Part shown: piece after piece, positions 34,307-43,827 of the stretch
Layout: each line of letters begins with the position of its first letter
Position numbering within the stretch: position 1 is the stretch's first letter
Assembly (NCBI RefSeq): GCF_004212215.1
Contig: NZ_QVFV01000001.1
Span: 1,469,529 to 1,533,528, forward strand
Direction: 5' to 3'
Origin: Leptolyngbya iicbica LK
Lineage (GTDB): Bacteria > Cyanobacteriota > Cyanobacteriia > Phormidesmidales > Phormidesmidaceae
Length of the DNA: 64,000 nt
The notes under the pieces: model-generated
What the model was told of the DNA's origin: nothing
Databases searched by the model: none
Seen by the model: the letters and a program-made list of their open reading frames with translations, nothing else
Program-made: the position numbers and the translations under genes

Positions 34307-34428
34307 AGCTTTTCATTTTGCAACATTGCTTCCCACTCTGACAGCAGCTCAACCGCAAGTTGCGCTAGATTAGCAAAAACTTAGCACTCTCTTGTTCCAC
34401 AGTAGGCCGTTTCTTCGGAAAAGATCCA

Positions 34429-34677
34429 ATGTGCATTTGTGTGAATTGCCACTATGTCGATCGCTGCACTACCTACAACGCGGTCGAAACCCAGCACCAG
34501 CAACCCCACCTGACGGAGTCGCCAACTTTTGAGGCGACTAACCCCACCATTAATGTCAACATTCGCCAAGATGGCGACATTATCGAGATGGAATGGGATG
34601 TGGTCGGCTGCGACAGCTTTGTGGAAGAAATGGGCAAATGGTCGAAGCTGCGCCCCGGTGAACTGGTGCCTACGTAG
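34429..34677 (+). CDS. ycf34: Ycf34 family protein
   Basis: An 82-residue protein with the Cys-rich start MCICVNCHYVDRCTTYNAVE. The Cys pattern CxCxxCxxxxxC is the Ycf34 hallmark, and the rest (DGDIIEMEWDVVGCDSFVEE, then MGKWSKLRPGELVP) also fits. In Synechocystis, Ycf34 is reported to bind an iron-sulfur cluster and to affect photosynthetic electron transport. It is divergent from the cca gene and is followed by a strong hairpin. Confidence 0.92.
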   Translation: MCICVNCHYVDRCTTYNAVETQHQQPHLTESPTFEATNPTINVNIRQDGDIIEMEWDVVGCDSFVEEMGKWSKLRPGELVPT

Positions 34678-34697
34678 CGATCGCATTCAGAGCAGGC

Positions 34698-34730
34698 AGG
34701 GGACGCTCCCTTTGAAAGGGAGCGTCCCCT
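34698..34730. terminator. strong hairpin after ycf34
   Basis: Fifteen-bp perfect arms, AGGGGACGCTCCCTT and AAGGGAGCGTCCCCT, are separated by a 3-nt loop. It is placed between ycf34 (plus) and the convergent minus-strand small gene. No T tract follows, so it may act in both directions or stabilise RNA ends. Confidence 0.6.
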
Positions 34731-34789
34731 ATCGGTAATCGTCTTTTGCCAAGAATGATGGGATTGTTTGGGGCGATCGCCCTCGCTCG

Positions 34790-35026
34790 CTATCCCGCAA
34801 CGCTGGCCACTACCAACCGCAGCGTCGTGAAGAACAGCGGCCATTCGGTATAGGCCGGGAGCAACGCGGTCAGGCGATCGCCCCAAATGAGCGTGCTGTA
34901 GCTGCCGCCAGTAACCAAACCGGAGAGGAGAATCGTGAATATACTGAGCTGATCGATAGGTAAATCAAATTGACCGATCAGCCGATTTCCGGCCTTTGGG
35001 GCGCGATTTGAGGATTGCGAGGCCAT
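34790..35026 (-). CDS. small membrane protein, hypothetical
   Basis: From the ATG at 35026 this encodes 78 residues: a polar basic start (MASQSSNRAPKAGNRLIGQF), then two hydrophobic segments (IDQLSIFTILLSGLVTGG and the C-terminal WPLFFTTLRLVVASVAG). The frame is open upstream, but that part looks non-coding. Membrane location is the only prediction possible. No family is recognised. Confidence 0.4.
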   Translation of the reverse strand: MASQSSNRAPKAGNRLIGQFDLPIDQLSIFTILLSGLVTGGSYSTLIWGDRLTALLPAYTEWPLFFTTLRLVVASVAG

Positions 35027-35330
35027 GGAATCGCGATCGCCACGCGAAGATATATTTAGTTGAAACGGTCTTCCCAAGAAAGGTCGAGGGAAATGGATGT
35101 CAGAGGAAACACTAAGCGTATTCAATTTAGTTGAAGAGAGAAATCTTATCGTCGTTAATATCAGTATATTTTATATTTCGAGGCAATGTCATCCCCTTTC
35201 GACAGATTTTTTCGGTAAAAATCCACTTTTCAGGTATAAATTATTGCTCAAATCCGCCAAGACGCGGCGACAGCGATCGCTGTCGCGCCAAGTACTCTGT
35301 CCCGGCGCACCCTCGACTTTCCTCGCGCCC
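35027..35330. other. AT-rich intergenic region
   Basis: These 304 bp, especially 35050-35250, are clearly richer in AT than the neighbours, with a TATAAATT stretch near 35237. Open frames on the plus strand here have no protein-like composition. No repeat or terminator is apparent. Confidence 0.4.
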
Positions 35331-36347
35331 CTAGCTGGGAGTCGGCGTATTCGGCAAAGGGCGACCAGTTGGCTCGACTAAGTCTGCCGTTAAACCTTGA
35401 TGGAAGCGGCAGTGACCCATCGACAGATCAAACATGTGGAAGCCGTATTCTTGCGATAGGGCTTCAAACACCTTGAGGCCGCGAACGCTATTGCCATGTT
35501 CATCCAAAGGCGGCGAGAACACCGCAATGCCCGCTTGGTTGGGCACCACCGCGATGAGCCCGCCCGACACCCCACTTTTGGCTGGAATGCCCACCCGAAA
35601 GGCCCATTCCCCCGCAAAGTTATACATGCCGCAGGTGTACATCACGCTGAGCACATCGCGGACATACTCTGGCTGCAAAACTCGCTGCCCTGTAATGGGG
35701 TGTTTTCCCTGATTCGCGAGCGCAGCAGCCATCGTCGCCAAATCTTGGCAAGTGACCAGCAGGGCACATTGCTGAAAGTACAGATCGAGGGCTTCTTCAA
35801 TATCGCCGTTGATCATGCCGAAATTGAGCATGAGGTGGGCCATGGCGCGGTTACGATGCCCAGTGGCCTTTTCCGACAGAAAGGTCGAAATATCGACGTA
35901 AACATCTCTGCCGACGTAGCGCTGAAACATGGCCAGCATCCGATTGAGGCGTTCGGTAGGGGTATCGCCTTTGATCAGACTGGTGGTGGCGATCGCCCCC
36001 GCGTTGATCATGGGATTATCCGGACGGTGGGAGGTTTCATCCAGGCGAATGTGGGAGTTGAAGGGATCGCCTGTGGGTTCCACGCCAACTTTTTCCAGTA
36101 AGCGATCGCGCCCCCAATCCTCCATCGCCATACCGTAGACAAATACTTTGGAAATGGACTGAATGGTGAACTCTTGCTGAAAATCTCCCACTTGAAACAT
36201 GCGACCATCCAGCGTGACGACACTGATGGCAAATTTGCGGGCATCGGCTTTGGCAAGTTCGGGAATATAGCTGGCGACCTGCCCAGCCGTTAAGTCCCGA
36301 TACTCTTGATACAGCGTTTCCAAAAACGATTGAATGGGGGGCACCAC
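35331..36347 (-). CDS. glsA: glutaminase A
   Basis: Hydrolyses glutamine to glutamate and ammonia. The fold is beta-lactamase-like: the Ser-x-x-Lys pair is in the [12 protein letters not shown] block (about residue 65), [13 protein letters not shown] lies near 113-125, [19 protein letters not shown] near 229, and [20 protein letters not shown] near 255. These are the family's known active-site regions. The 338 residues are slightly longer than the typical 300-310, due to a C-terminal tail ([18 protein letters not shown]). It is a single gene. Confidence 0.95.
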   Translation of the reverse strand: MVPPIQSFLETLYQEYRDLTAGQVASYIPELAKADARKFAISVVTLDGRMFQVGDFQQEFTIQSISKVFVYGMAMEDWGRDRLLEKVGVEPTGDPFNSHIRLDETSHRPDNPMINAGAIATTSLIKGDTPTERLNRMLAMFQRYVGRDVYVDISTFLSEKATGHRNRAMAHLMLNFGMINGDIEEALDLYFQQCALLVTCQDLATMAAALANQGKHPITGQRVLQPEYVRDVLSVMYTCGMYNFAGEWAFRVGIPAKSGVSGGLIAVVPNQAGIAVFSPPLDEHGNSVRGLKVFEALSQEYGFHMFDLSMGHCRFHQGLTADLVEPTGRPLPNTPTPS

Positions 36348-36666
36348 GTTGTCTACCTTTGCATGATGGGGCAGGGGCGATCGCCCGCTTATGTCACCAT
36401 ATCAGGCCAATTTGTCGGCAGCGACGCCCGACACCAAAGTGTTGCCGCTCCCGCATTCAGCCCAGCAATTCACCGTGATCCAATGTGTTGCTGAAGAACC
36501 ATGAATATCCAGTCCGGGACAGCCTTGCCATGACCAGCGAACAATAAAAAAGGGCAAGCTTAGCGCTTACCCTCAGAACCTCTGACTGGGAGACGATGTC
36601 TCCTAGAAATACTGGCTGAGCCTTACCAAGACCAAAGAGACTCAACCTTGAAACGAATTGTAAAAA
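36348..36666. other. gap between hli and glsA
   Basis: These 319 bp contain the 3' untranslated part and terminator of the hli transcript (36545-36572) on the right side. The rest, 36350-36540, holds no recognised feature; it should include the glsA promoter. Confidence 0.5.
36545..36572 (-). terminator. intrinsic terminator of hli transcript
   Basis: Read on the minus strand: GGGTAAGC, loop GCTAA, GCTTGCCC, then TTTTTTA. The 8-bp stem (one G-U) and T tract form a textbook intrinsic terminator about 95 nt after the hli stop codon. Confidence 0.8.
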
Positions 36667-36810
36667 TTACATCAGACCTAGCTGAGACAGGATGCCTTGG
36701 CCAGTGATCAATTCAGTCGCGATGCCGATTACAAAACCAAGCATTGCCAAACGGCCATTCCAGTTCTCTGCAAACTCGGTGAAACCAAACTTTCCTTGCT
36801 CTTCAGTCAT
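36667..36810 (-). CDS. hli: high-light-inducible protein (HLIP/SCP)
   Basis: A one-helix chlorophyll-binding stress protein of the thylakoid membrane that protects and assists photosystem II assembly under high light. The 47 residues start MTEEQGKFGFTEFAENWNGR, and the chlorophyll-binding motif ExxNGRLAMLGF follows at residues 15-26. A hydrophobic span completes it (LAMLGFVIGIATELITG), ending in QGILSQLGLM. The size and motif are exactly those of short cyanobacterial Hli proteins. It has its own promoter and terminator, so it is a single-gene transcript. Confidence 0.95.
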   Translation of the reverse strand: MTEEQGKFGFTEFAENWNGRLAMLGFVIGIATELITGQGILSQLGLM

Positions 36811-36859
36811 GTTACAAACCTCTGTTGCTTCAAGGGGATAGAGGCTTCTACAACCTCTT

Positions 36860-36895
36860 GTTTACAAATGTAACTATTCTCCAGAGAATTTGCAA
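36860..36895 (-). promoter_or_regulatory. hli promoter with HLR1-like half-sites
   Basis: On the minus strand, TTGCAA (36890-36895) and TACATT (36867-36872) stand 17 bp apart, so a start near 36861 and a leader of about 50 nt are expected. Overlapping the -10 is GTTACATTTGTAAAC, which holds GTTACATT on one strand and TTTACAAA on the other. Both match the half-site (G/T)TTACA(T/A)(T/A) of HLR1, the RpaB operator known at high-light genes. They are inverted rather than the usual direct repeat. Confidence 0.5.
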
Positions 36896-36935
36896 CATTT
36901 CTTCAACATCTATCTCCATAGACAGAGAGCGCTTG

Positions 36936-38741
36936 CTAGGGCAAGGCTAGGGCACTACCACCTCCGCGTCTCGTCGGTTCGGCAACGGCGATCGCCCTGC
37001 CGTCTGGCTTGACAAGGATGCCAGTAGCCGCCCCGATTTCATCGGTAGAGGTCAATTGATGACCTTGGAGTGATAGAGCTTCACCCAAATCTGTGAGTTC
37101 GAATCCCTGATCGACCAGGGTGACACCACTGTTGCGTTGCGATAGCCGGGGGGCCGCGATCGCGTCCTCCAGGTTCATCCCTAAGTCCATTACATTCACG
37201 GCAATCTGCAAAACGGTGGTGATGATAGTGGAACCACCAGGAGACCCAAACGCTAGTAGGCCGCCATCGGGTGTCAGCGCGATTGTGGGGGCCATGCTAC
37301 TGCGGGGCCGCTTGCCTGGTTCTGGCACGTTGGGATGCGGCGCCTCGGGGTCAAAATCTGTCAATTCATTATTCAAAATGAAACCGTAGCCAGGCACCAC
37401 CATGCCGGAACCGCCCGTGGATTCCAGGGTGAGCGTGTAAGCCACAGCCATGCCATCGCGATCGACCACCGTGAGATGAGTCGTTGAGAGGCCCCCAGGA
37501 GAAGAGGCTTGAGCGACCGGGGGTAGGGTCGTGAGGCTGGGACTCGGATCGCGCTGAAAAGGCAGGGGATCCCCAGCGATCGCTCGATAGTTGGCCTCAT
37601 CCTCCGGAGCCCTTGGCGGCAGTTCACTGCGCCGCTGACGGAGATAGTCATCGTTGAACAGGCCAGCCAGCGGCACATCCACATATTCCGGGTCACCCAG
37701 ATAGGCATTGCGATCGCTAAACGCCAACCGTTCCGCTTCGATCAGCCAGTGCAACGCCTCCGCTTCGGTCATGGCACTGAGATCAAAGCCTTCCAATAGC
37801 TTCAGGGTTTGGGCTACAGTCAAGCCCCCGCTACTGGGCAAGCCCATGCCAAAGAGGCGATAGCTACGATAGGTGCTGGTCACCGGGGAACGCACCCGCA
37901 CCTCATAGCGATCCAGGTCGGCCTCGGTTAACCTTCCCGGCCAGACTTTGAAGGGAGGCGCTTCGACTGCGGGAGGCGCTTGCACGGTTTGGGCGATCGC
38001 GCGGGCCAAGTCACCGCGATAAAAATCATTGACGCCGAGAGTCGCCAGGCGGCGGTACGTCGCAGCTAAGTCCGGATTCCGAAAACGACTGCCAATGGCG
38101 GGCGATTCCCCCCCTGGCAAGTACAGGTCACGGGTGCTGGTGAAGGCCGCGAAGCGATCGCGATTCCGGTCAACTTGCTCCGCAAAAGTGGCATCGACCG
38201 TGAAGCCCGACTCGGCCAGATCAATAGACGGTTGCAGGATTTCGGCGAGCGATCGCGTACCGTATCGTTCCAGTGCCGTGGCCCAGTTCAGCGGCGTTCC
38301 CGGCACGCCGACCGCGAGGCCGCTGCTGATGCGATTGGGGAAAAACGGCAAATTTTCGCCTGTGTCACTGTCGGGGTCGCGAAATAACTCGGGAGTCACG
38401 GCGGCGGGTGCTTCCTCTCGACCATCCAGGGTAATCACCGTGTCACGATCGGGCTGGTAAATCAGCATAAAGCCGCCACCACCAATCCCTGCCGAAAAGG
38501 GATCAGTGACACCCAACGCAGCAGCCGTCGCGACAGCGGCATCCACGGCATTGCCACCTGACTTTAAGACGTCGAGGCCAATCTGAGTCGCCCGCTGATC
38601 AACACTGGCAACCGCTCCCCCAGTGCCCACAGCGATATGAGGCGAGGGTTGCGATCGCCCCACTCCGGGCCACCATACTCCGGTCAAAAGACCACCCGCT
38701 AACAACCCCACCAAACACCATCGCCTCCAGCGCGACAGCAT
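36936..38741 (-). CDS. ggt: gamma-glutamyltransferase
   Basis: Periplasmic Ntn-hydrolase that cleaves the gamma-glutamyl bond of glutathione. From the ATG at 38741 it has 601 residues with an N-terminal signal (RRWCLVGLLAGGLLTGVWW). The large subunit shows GGNAVDAAVATAAALGVTDP and GIGGGGFMLIY. The autoprocessing site is STTHLTVVDRDGMAVAYT, in which the second Thr would become the catalytic nucleophile of the small subunit. GSPGGSTIITTVLQ is typical near the C-terminus. An upstream-extended start would overlap the zinc-ribbon gene by 265 bp and is unlikely; 38783 or 38789 are other possible starts. Confidence 0.93.
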   Translation of the reverse strand: MLSRWRRWCLVGLLAGGLLTGVWWPGVGRSQPSPHIAVGTGGAVASVDQRATQIGLDVLKSGGNAVDAAVATAAALGVTDPFSAGIGGGGFMLIYQPDRDTVITLDGREEAPAAVTPELFRDPDSDTGENLPFFPNRISSGLAVGVPGTPLNWATALERYGTRSLAEILQPSIDLAESGFTVDATFAEQVDRNRDRFAAFTSTRDLYLPGGESPAIGSRFRNPDLAATYRRLATLGVNDFYRGDLARAIAQTVQAPPAVEAPPFKVWPGRLTEADLDRYEVRVRSPVTSTYRSYRLFGMGLPSSGGLTVAQTLKLLEGFDLSAMTEAEALHWLIEAERLAFSDRNAYLGDPEYVDVPLAGLFNDDYLRQRRSELPPRAPEDEANYRAIAGDPLPFQRDPSPSLTTLPPVAQASSPGGLSTTHLTVVDRDGMAVAYTLTLESTGGSGMVVPGYGFILNNELTDFDPEAPHPNVPEPGKRPRSSMAPTIALTPDGGLLAFGSPGGSTIITTVLQIAVNVMDLGMNLEDAIAAPRLSQRNSGVTLVDQGFELTDLGEALSLQGHQLTSTDEIGAATGILVKPDGRAIAVAEPTRRGGGSALALP

Positions 38742-38883
38742 TACCTGTACTGTTATCAACAGTTTCGTCCCAATTTTGCCCATGGGCATGCACCTCACCC
38801 GACGCCTGCAACAGTCTTTAGCATAAGACTGTCCAGCCATGAGAAGGTGGCCCACGCCGCCCCCAGACAGAGCCCTTGAGACG

Positions 38884-40011
38884 TTACTGACGTACCAGGC
38901 TATGGCAACGAGCATCGTCATAAAATCGCCCAATCTCAATCTCAAACTGCGTACCCACCGGGGTGGTGCGCCATTCTGATTGAGGGCGATCGCAGCGATA
39001 GGATTTGTTCGTCTCAACATCGACAAGCTGTAGCGTATAGGTTTCGATGCTCCGCCCTTGTCGTTTACAGCCCAGAGACGTGCTGCTACAGGGTTGAATA
39101 TTGACGGTTGGCCACATCGGTTCATCCGATAAACCGGCACCCACAGCAATCACCCATTCATCTACGTTCCACTCGTCGACCTTGTAAGTACAGTGTTCGT
39201 CATAAACGGGCTCTTCACGGTAAGTTGTCGTGCAAAAACTCTCTTCCCGAAAGGTGCCATCTCCCTGGTCGACCTGTTGAGTACTGCAAGTTTCGCCATC
39301 GGCAATCCGACGAGTGCCGCTCTGTTGGGTGCTGCAACTCACGTCGTAAGCGCCGCTGGGTACGCTACCTTGCCAATCGCTATCAGAGCGGGTCTCGTAC
39401 ACTTCAATGGCAATGCGGCGCTGCCAGTCATGGCCGGTCACAGCCACCGTTGCGGGTATGGTCATTGAGTACATCACCACCCCGACCAGTCCCCCCAAAC
39501 CCGTTACAGACGCAATACTGCCGCCGATGATGACGGGCTTGTTGGCCATCCAGCGATCGCCCAGCGATCGGCGAGCCGGTTTTGCCGGTTGAGTACGCTG
39601 CCTGGCCCGGCGAGGATGCCTCATGGCTTGGCGTTTCGCCATCTCCTGCGCGATCGCCTGTTCTCTCTGCGCTTCCTGCAACAAGTCTAGATTTTGGGTC
39701 GCAAATCTTTCCTCGTGGCGCTTGCTGCGCGAGGGCACAGTGCTTGCTTCTTCAGCCCCTTTCATCGGGGCACCACAGCGAATACAAAATTTTTGGTCAG
39801 CCGCATTAATCGAATCACAGGCAGAGCAAATCCGATCTTTGCCAGCAAAGGTATAGTTTTTGACCTCGACCTTGTCAGCGTCAGAGGGAAAGTAGCGCCA
39901 ACTGGGATCTTGGGATGCACCGCATTGGGGACAGGTCCGATCGGTTTTAGCGAAAAGCTTTTTCTGACCGCAAAATTTACAGTCCCACAGCATTTCGTAA
40001 ACTTTGCCCAT
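38884..40011 (-). CDS. zinc-ribbon membrane protein, uncharacterised
   Basis: The 375 residues start with two zinc ribbons: CKFCGQKK...CPQCGASQ (about residues 11-35) and CSACDSIN...CIRCGAPM (about 62-82). A basic, Gln/Arg-rich linker follows (about 85-150), then one membrane span (PVIIGGSIASVTGLGGLVGV, about 157-176) and a C-terminal domain of about 190 residues. That domain has several Cys (SCSTQQSGTRR; CTTTYREEPVYDEHCTYKV; RCDRPQSEWR). It looks like a sensor or scaffold with zinc fingers on one side of the membrane and a Cys-rich domain on the other. No known function. Confidence 0.8.
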   Translation of the reverse strand: MGKVYEMLWDCKFCGQKKLFAKTDRTCPQCGASQDPSWRYFPSDADKVEVKNYTFAGKDRICSACDSINAADQKFCIRCGAPMKGAEEASTVPSRSKRHEERFATQNLDLLQEAQREQAIAQEMAKRQAMRHPRRARQRTQPAKPARRSLGDRWMANKPVIIGGSIASVTGLGGLVGVVMYSMTIPATVAVTGHDWQRRIAIEVYETRSDSDWQGSVPSGAYDVSCSTQQSGTRRIADGETCSTQQVDQGDGTFREESFCTTTYREEPVYDEHCTYKVDEWNVDEWVIAVGAGLSDEPMWPTVNIQPCSSTSLGCKRQGRSIETYTLQLVDVETNKSYRCDRPQSEWRTTPVGTQFEIEIGRFYDDARCHSLVRQ

Positions 40012-40248
40012 GGCTATATCTCTCAAACCTTAGCTTCTAAATCGCTCGGGTGATCCGTTCCATAGCGTCTTTAGAATGCCCACTGAGAGAAAAAGTGAGC
40101 GGTTTGAAAAACCTGGTCATCAACTACCAGCGGAGCAACCACCAAGCGGAAAATCAACTTGGCGGCATACAGCACAGTACAGCCGTGGCTCCGCCGAAGA
40201 CCGTTGTGGAATTGTTGTGTTCAGCCCCTACGCCTGTGGAGCCTGCGG

Positions 40249-40935
40249 CTAACGAACGGCTTCAATCAGGCGAGAAAAGTAGAACTGAGTTTTGTTCATG
40301 GCTTTGCGCTCAATCTTCCACCCCAACGATTCGAGAATCTGGACGATATCTTTTTCCGCATGGAGATAAGCCCGCGTCGCTTTACTCGGGCCAGGGAAGA
40401 AGCTGCCGACTTTTTTCAAAGCACTGTAAAACGCAGTTTTCGGCGCGAAACTCAAAATCACCCGTGACTCAGCTAGCGAGCTCAAATGCTGAATCATACC
40501 CGCCGCTTTGTCTTGGGGATAATGGATCAGCACATCCAGACAAATGACCGTGTGGTACTTGCCCGTCAGCGACTCTAAATCAGAAGCTTGAAACGAGGGA
40601 ATCGGGCCAGCCGGGAGAGCAGCGATCGCCCGCTCATGGGCCTCACCCACCATTTTTTGAGAAATATCGCTGGCGGTGACCACCGCGCCCGCTTGAGCTA
40701 AGGGAATGCTTAAACTGCCGACGCCGCAGCCCGCATCACAAATCGATAGCCCTTTCAAATTGCCATCAGCTTCTAACCAAGCCATCACCGTGTCGATAGT
40801 CTGCTGGTGGCCTTTCCGAATGTCGCGCTGGACTTTGTTGACTTCGCCATCGCCGTAAATCCGCCGCCACCGATCAAAGCCAGTGGCGTTGAAATACTCA
40901 CGAACGACCGATTTATCGTCTACCGCATTGGTCAT
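40249..40935 (-). CDS. chlM: magnesium-protoporphyrin IX methyltransferase
   Basis: SAM-dependent enzyme of chlorophyll synthesis: methylates the C13 propionate of Mg-protoporphyrin IX, just before cyclase. The 228 residues include VREYFNATGFDRWRRIYGDG (family-specific start), the SAM-binding ICDAGCGVGSLSIPLAQAGA (about residues 65-84), ASDISQKMV, and YHTVICLDVLIHYP near 130. The C-terminal QIL ESLGWKIERKAMNKTQF segment fits the family too. This gene confirms a chlorophyll-making phototroph. It is not next to other pigment genes. Confidence 0.95.
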   Translation of the reverse strand: MTNAVDDKSVVREYFNATGFDRWRRIYGDGEVNKVQRDIRKGHQQTIDTVMAWLEADGNLKGLSICDAGCGVGSLSIPLAQAGAVVTASDISQKMVGEAHERAIAALPAGPIPSFQASDLESLTGKYHTVICLDVLIHYPQDKAAGMIQHLSSLAESRVILSFAPKTAFYSALKKVGSFFPGPSKATRAYLHAEKDIVQILESLGWKIERKAMNKTQFYFSRLIEAVR

Positions 40936-41272
40936 AGTGATTAAAAACAGTTTCTAATTCTTGCAGAATGTCACAACCTTACTGCCACCTATATTACGTC
41001 CAAAAAGGAAAAGGCTGGAAGCGGATTTCAGCGAAAAATCCCCCCTGATGACCGTGGCGCAAATATCCATTTTTCACAACTTTGTAGCGTCGAGAGACAA
41101 GGCAACAGTCGATGCGCAAAGCAGAGGCAAGCGATAGCGTCTCTTAGTTCTACTCCCAGAACGAACGACGAAGACGAGCAGGCCACCTCAATGGGGGTCT
41201 TCTCGTACCCAGAAGCATTTAGCTGCCTGGATTAGGCATTAGCGATCGCCCATCAACCCTCCAGACTATGCC
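40936..41272. other. gap between recA and chlM
   Basis: I find no gene and no good terminator in these 337 bp. An imperfect inverted pair (CGAAGAC and GTCTTCTCG, 41168-41206) could form a weak hairpin after recA. The region should also hold the chlM promoter. Confidence 0.4.
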
Positions 41273-42331
41273 TTAATCATCGTCTGGCATATCATCAAAA
41301 TCGTCTGTGGCCTCAGCCTCCGAAAAACCACCAATCTCGAGCTTCTGCTTCACCTTATTTTCGATTTCGATGGCGAGTTCAGGCTGTTCTTTCAATAGTT
41401 TGATGGCATTGTCGCGGCCTTGACTGATGTTTTCGCCGTTGTAGCTGTACCAAGCGCCCTTGCGGACAATGATGTCGTGCTTTTCAGCAAGATCAACAAT
41501 GCAGCCGAGGCTTGAAATGCCTTCACCAAAAATCACATCAAACTCAGCGATGCGGAATGGGGGCGCCACCTTATTTTTGGCGACTTTGACTTTGGCACGG
41601 ATGCCATATTCTTCGGTGCCTTTCTTCAGGGTTTGAATGCGGCGAATATCAAGCCGTACCGAGGCATAGAACTTCAGGGCATTTCCCCCCGTGGTGGTTT
41701 CCGGGTTGCCGTAAACGACGCCGATTTTCAAGCGCAGCTGGTTAAGGAAGACGACTGTACAGCCAGATTTACCAATGTTTCCGGTGATTTTCCGCAGGGC
41801 TTGGCTCATTAAGCGGGCCTGTAAGCCGACGTGGGCATCGCCCATTTCCCCTTCGATTTCAGCGCGGGGGACAAGAGCGGCGACGGAATCCACCACGACG
41901 ATGTCGATCGCGGACGATCGCACCAACTGATCCACGATTTCGAGAGCGGCTTCGCCCGTGTCCGGTTGCGACACCAACAACTCTTCAATATCAACACCGA
42001 GAGCCCCTGCATACACGGGGTCGAGGGCGTGCTCAGCATCCACAAACGCCGCTGTGCCCCCCTGTTTTTGCACCTCTGCGATCGCGTGCAACGCCAGGGT
42101 CGTTTTACCGGAACTCTCAGGGCCATAGATTTCAATTACCCGCCCCTTGGGCAGTCCACCGCCTAGCGCCATATCTAGGGTCAATGCGCCTGTGGGCACC
42201 GTCGCCACTTTCATCCGGCTAGCGTCGCCCAGCTTCATGATGGAGCCTTTACCAAAATTGCGCTCAATCTGGTTGAGCACCATATTTAGGGCTTTATCTT
42301 TCTCGGAATTCCCAGTGGTAGTCTTAGCCAT
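41273..42331 (-). CDS. recA: recombinase RecA
   Basis: DNA strand-exchange protein for homologous repair and SOS signalling. The 352 residues have the N-terminal helix [20 protein letters not shown], Walker [16 protein letters not shown] (about 65-79), Walker [21 protein letters not shown], and the allosteric/L2 region [20 protein letters not shown]. An acidic C-terminus ([10 protein letters not shown]) is typical. It is divergent from xseA; a LexA-box-like site lies 84 bp upstream. Confidence 0.98.
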   Translation of the reverse strand: MAKTTTGNSEKDKALNMVLNQIERNFGKGSIMKLGDASRMKVATVPTGALTLDMALGGGLPKGRVIEIYGPESSGKTTLALHAIAEVQKQGGTAAFVDAEHALDPVYAGALGVDIEELLVSQPDTGEAALEIVDQLVRSSAIDIVVVDSVAALVPRAEIEGEMGDAHVGLQARLMSQALRKITGNIGKSGCTVVFLNQLRLKIGVVYGNPETTTGGNALKFYASVRLDIRRIQTLKKGTEEYGIRAKVKVAKNKVAPPFRIAEFDVIFGEGISSLGCIVDLAEKHDIIVRKGAWYSYNGENISQGRDNAIKLLKEQPELAIEIENKVKQKLEIGGFSEAEATDDFDDMPDDD

Positions 42332-42414
42332 ACAGTCCCTTAAATCGCAGAGTGCTGAGCAAAGTTAACGCTAGTCTAGCGACAAACCTGATTTTTTTAA
42401 CCCTTCCAATCATA

Positions 42415-42428
42415 CATACGCATGTACT
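42415..42428. promoter_or_regulatory. LexA (SOS) box-like sequence
   Basis: CATACGCATGTACT matches the cyanobacterial LexA consensus RGTACNNNDGTWCB at 12 of 14 positions, differing at the first two. It lies in the shared upstream region of recA (minus) and xseA (plus). Binding is inferred from sequence only. Confidence 0.4.
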
Positions 42429-42491
42429 AAAATACCAGCGTTATGTTTGTCCCCTGACCCACCTGATCGCCCTCCCATAGTTCCCCCTCAA

Positions 42492-43718
42492 ATGTCACGA
42501 ATTCCTGTTGCCGTTCCCGATACCGCTCTGAGTGTGGCGGGGGTCACCGACTATATCCAAGCGCTGCTCGAACAAGACCCGCAGCTCAACCGAGTCTGGG
42601 TGATGGGTGAGGTCTCGAGTGCCAGCGATCGCGGCGGGCACATCTTCTTCACGCTGCAAGACACTGAGGCGACGGCGGCCATTCAGGCGGTGGTGTGGCG
42701 ATCGCAGCGGTCAAAGCTCGTAACCCTGCCAGCCGCTGGCGAACAAGTCCTCTTGCTGGGACAAATCCGCGTCTATCCTGCCCGGGGTCAGTATCAGCTC
42801 AGTACGCTGCAACTGTTGCCCGCTGGGGCCGGTCTGCAAGCGTTGAAGCGCCGCCAACTGCAAGAACGGCTCACCGCCGAAGGGCTCTTTGATGAGGACC
42901 TGAAACGGCCTTTGCCGGATTATCCTCAACGCTTGGCCGTCGTTACTTCCCCCCAAGCCGCGGCCTGGGGCGACATTCAGCGCACCTTACAACAGCGGCA
43001 ACCGGGGATGCAGGTGGTGCTGTCGCCTGCGATCGTGCAGGGGGTTCAGGCGCCCAAGTCAATTGCCCAAGCCATTGAGCGAGCCAGTAGAACCGCTCAG
43101 GCCGAGCTGTTGATTGTGGCGCGGGGCGGCGGAGCGCGAGAAGATTTAGACGCCTTCGATGACGAGCAAGTGGTGCGGGCGATCGCGACCAGTCCGATTC
43201 CAGTCGTGACGGGCATTGGTCATGAACGCGACGAAACCCTGGCGGATCTGGCGGCGGATGTTTGTGCCCATACCCCGACGGCTGCCGCTGAGTGCGCCGT
43301 ACCCCATATTGCAGACCTGTGGGCCGATCACGCAGCTCGCCGTCAGACGGTAAAAGAAGCCCTGCAATCAGCGGTGCAAATGCATTACGAACAGGTGGCT
43401 GACTTACGCCGTCGGCTAGAGCAGCTGCGGCTCGATCGCCAACTCGACCAAGAGCGTCAGCGCCTCGCCTGGCACCAACAACAGTTACGACAGCTCGTGC
43501 AATATCGCTTGCAAGCGGCGCGGCAACAGTGTCAATATTTGGCCCAAACCTTGCAGACCCTTGATCCAGAATCAGTGCTGAAACGAGGGTATGCCGTCGT
43601 GAGAGCAGAGGGCGATCGCGTCATCGATCATGCCGACCAAGTCACGGTGGGCGATCAGTTACAGGTGCAATTAGCCCGAGGCACCCTCACCGTAGAAGTC
43701 AAGGATCGCTCATCCTAA
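42492..43718 (+). CDS. xseA: exodeoxyribonuclease VII large subunit
   Basis: Catalytic subunit of ExoVII, a single-strand exonuclease for mismatch and SOS-related repair. The 408 residues begin with an OB-fold (NRVWVMGEVSSASDRGGHIF, then FTLQDTEATAAIQAVVW), followed by the catalytic domain (LAVVTSPQAAAWGDIQRTL; ARGGGAREDLDAFDDEQVV; VVTGIGHERDETLADLAADV). A long coiled coil (about 290-370) follows, as usual. The ATG at 42492 is chosen; an in-frame TTG lies 45 bp upstream. xseB follows 109 bp later, so both subunits are probably expressed together. Confidence 0.95.
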   Translation: MSRIPVAVPDTALSVAGVTDYIQALLEQDPQLNRVWVMGEVSSASDRGGHIFFTLQDTEATAAIQAVVWRSQRSKLVTLPAAGEQVLLLGQIRVYPARGQYQLSTLQLLPAGAGLQALKRRQLQERLTAEGLFDEDLKRPLPDYPQRLAVVTSPQAAAWGDIQRTLQQRQPGMQVVLSPAIVQGVQAPKSIAQAIERASRTAQAELLIVARGGGAREDLDAFDDEQVVRAIATSPIPVVTGIGHERDETLADLAADVCAHTPTAAAECAVPHIADLWADHAARRQTVKEALQSAVQMHYEQVADLRRRLEQLRLDRQLDQERQRLAWHQQQLRQLVQYRLQAARQQCQYLAQTLQTLDPESVLKRGYAVVRAEGDRVIDHADQVTVGDQLQVQLARGTLTVEVKDRSS

Positions 43719-43827
43719 GGCCATAACTTGACATCATTTTTGATCGCTGTGGTTGCTCCTTTGCCACTCCGAAAGCGGCTCCCCCTCCCACCTCCATCAA
43801 CTTCAATTCGCAATTTCATCGAAAGCC

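Noticed and set aside
37090..37110. GAGTTCGAATCCCT, resembling a tRNA T-arm
   Set aside because: It lies inside the ggt coding frame, and no acceptor or anticodon arm can be folded around it.
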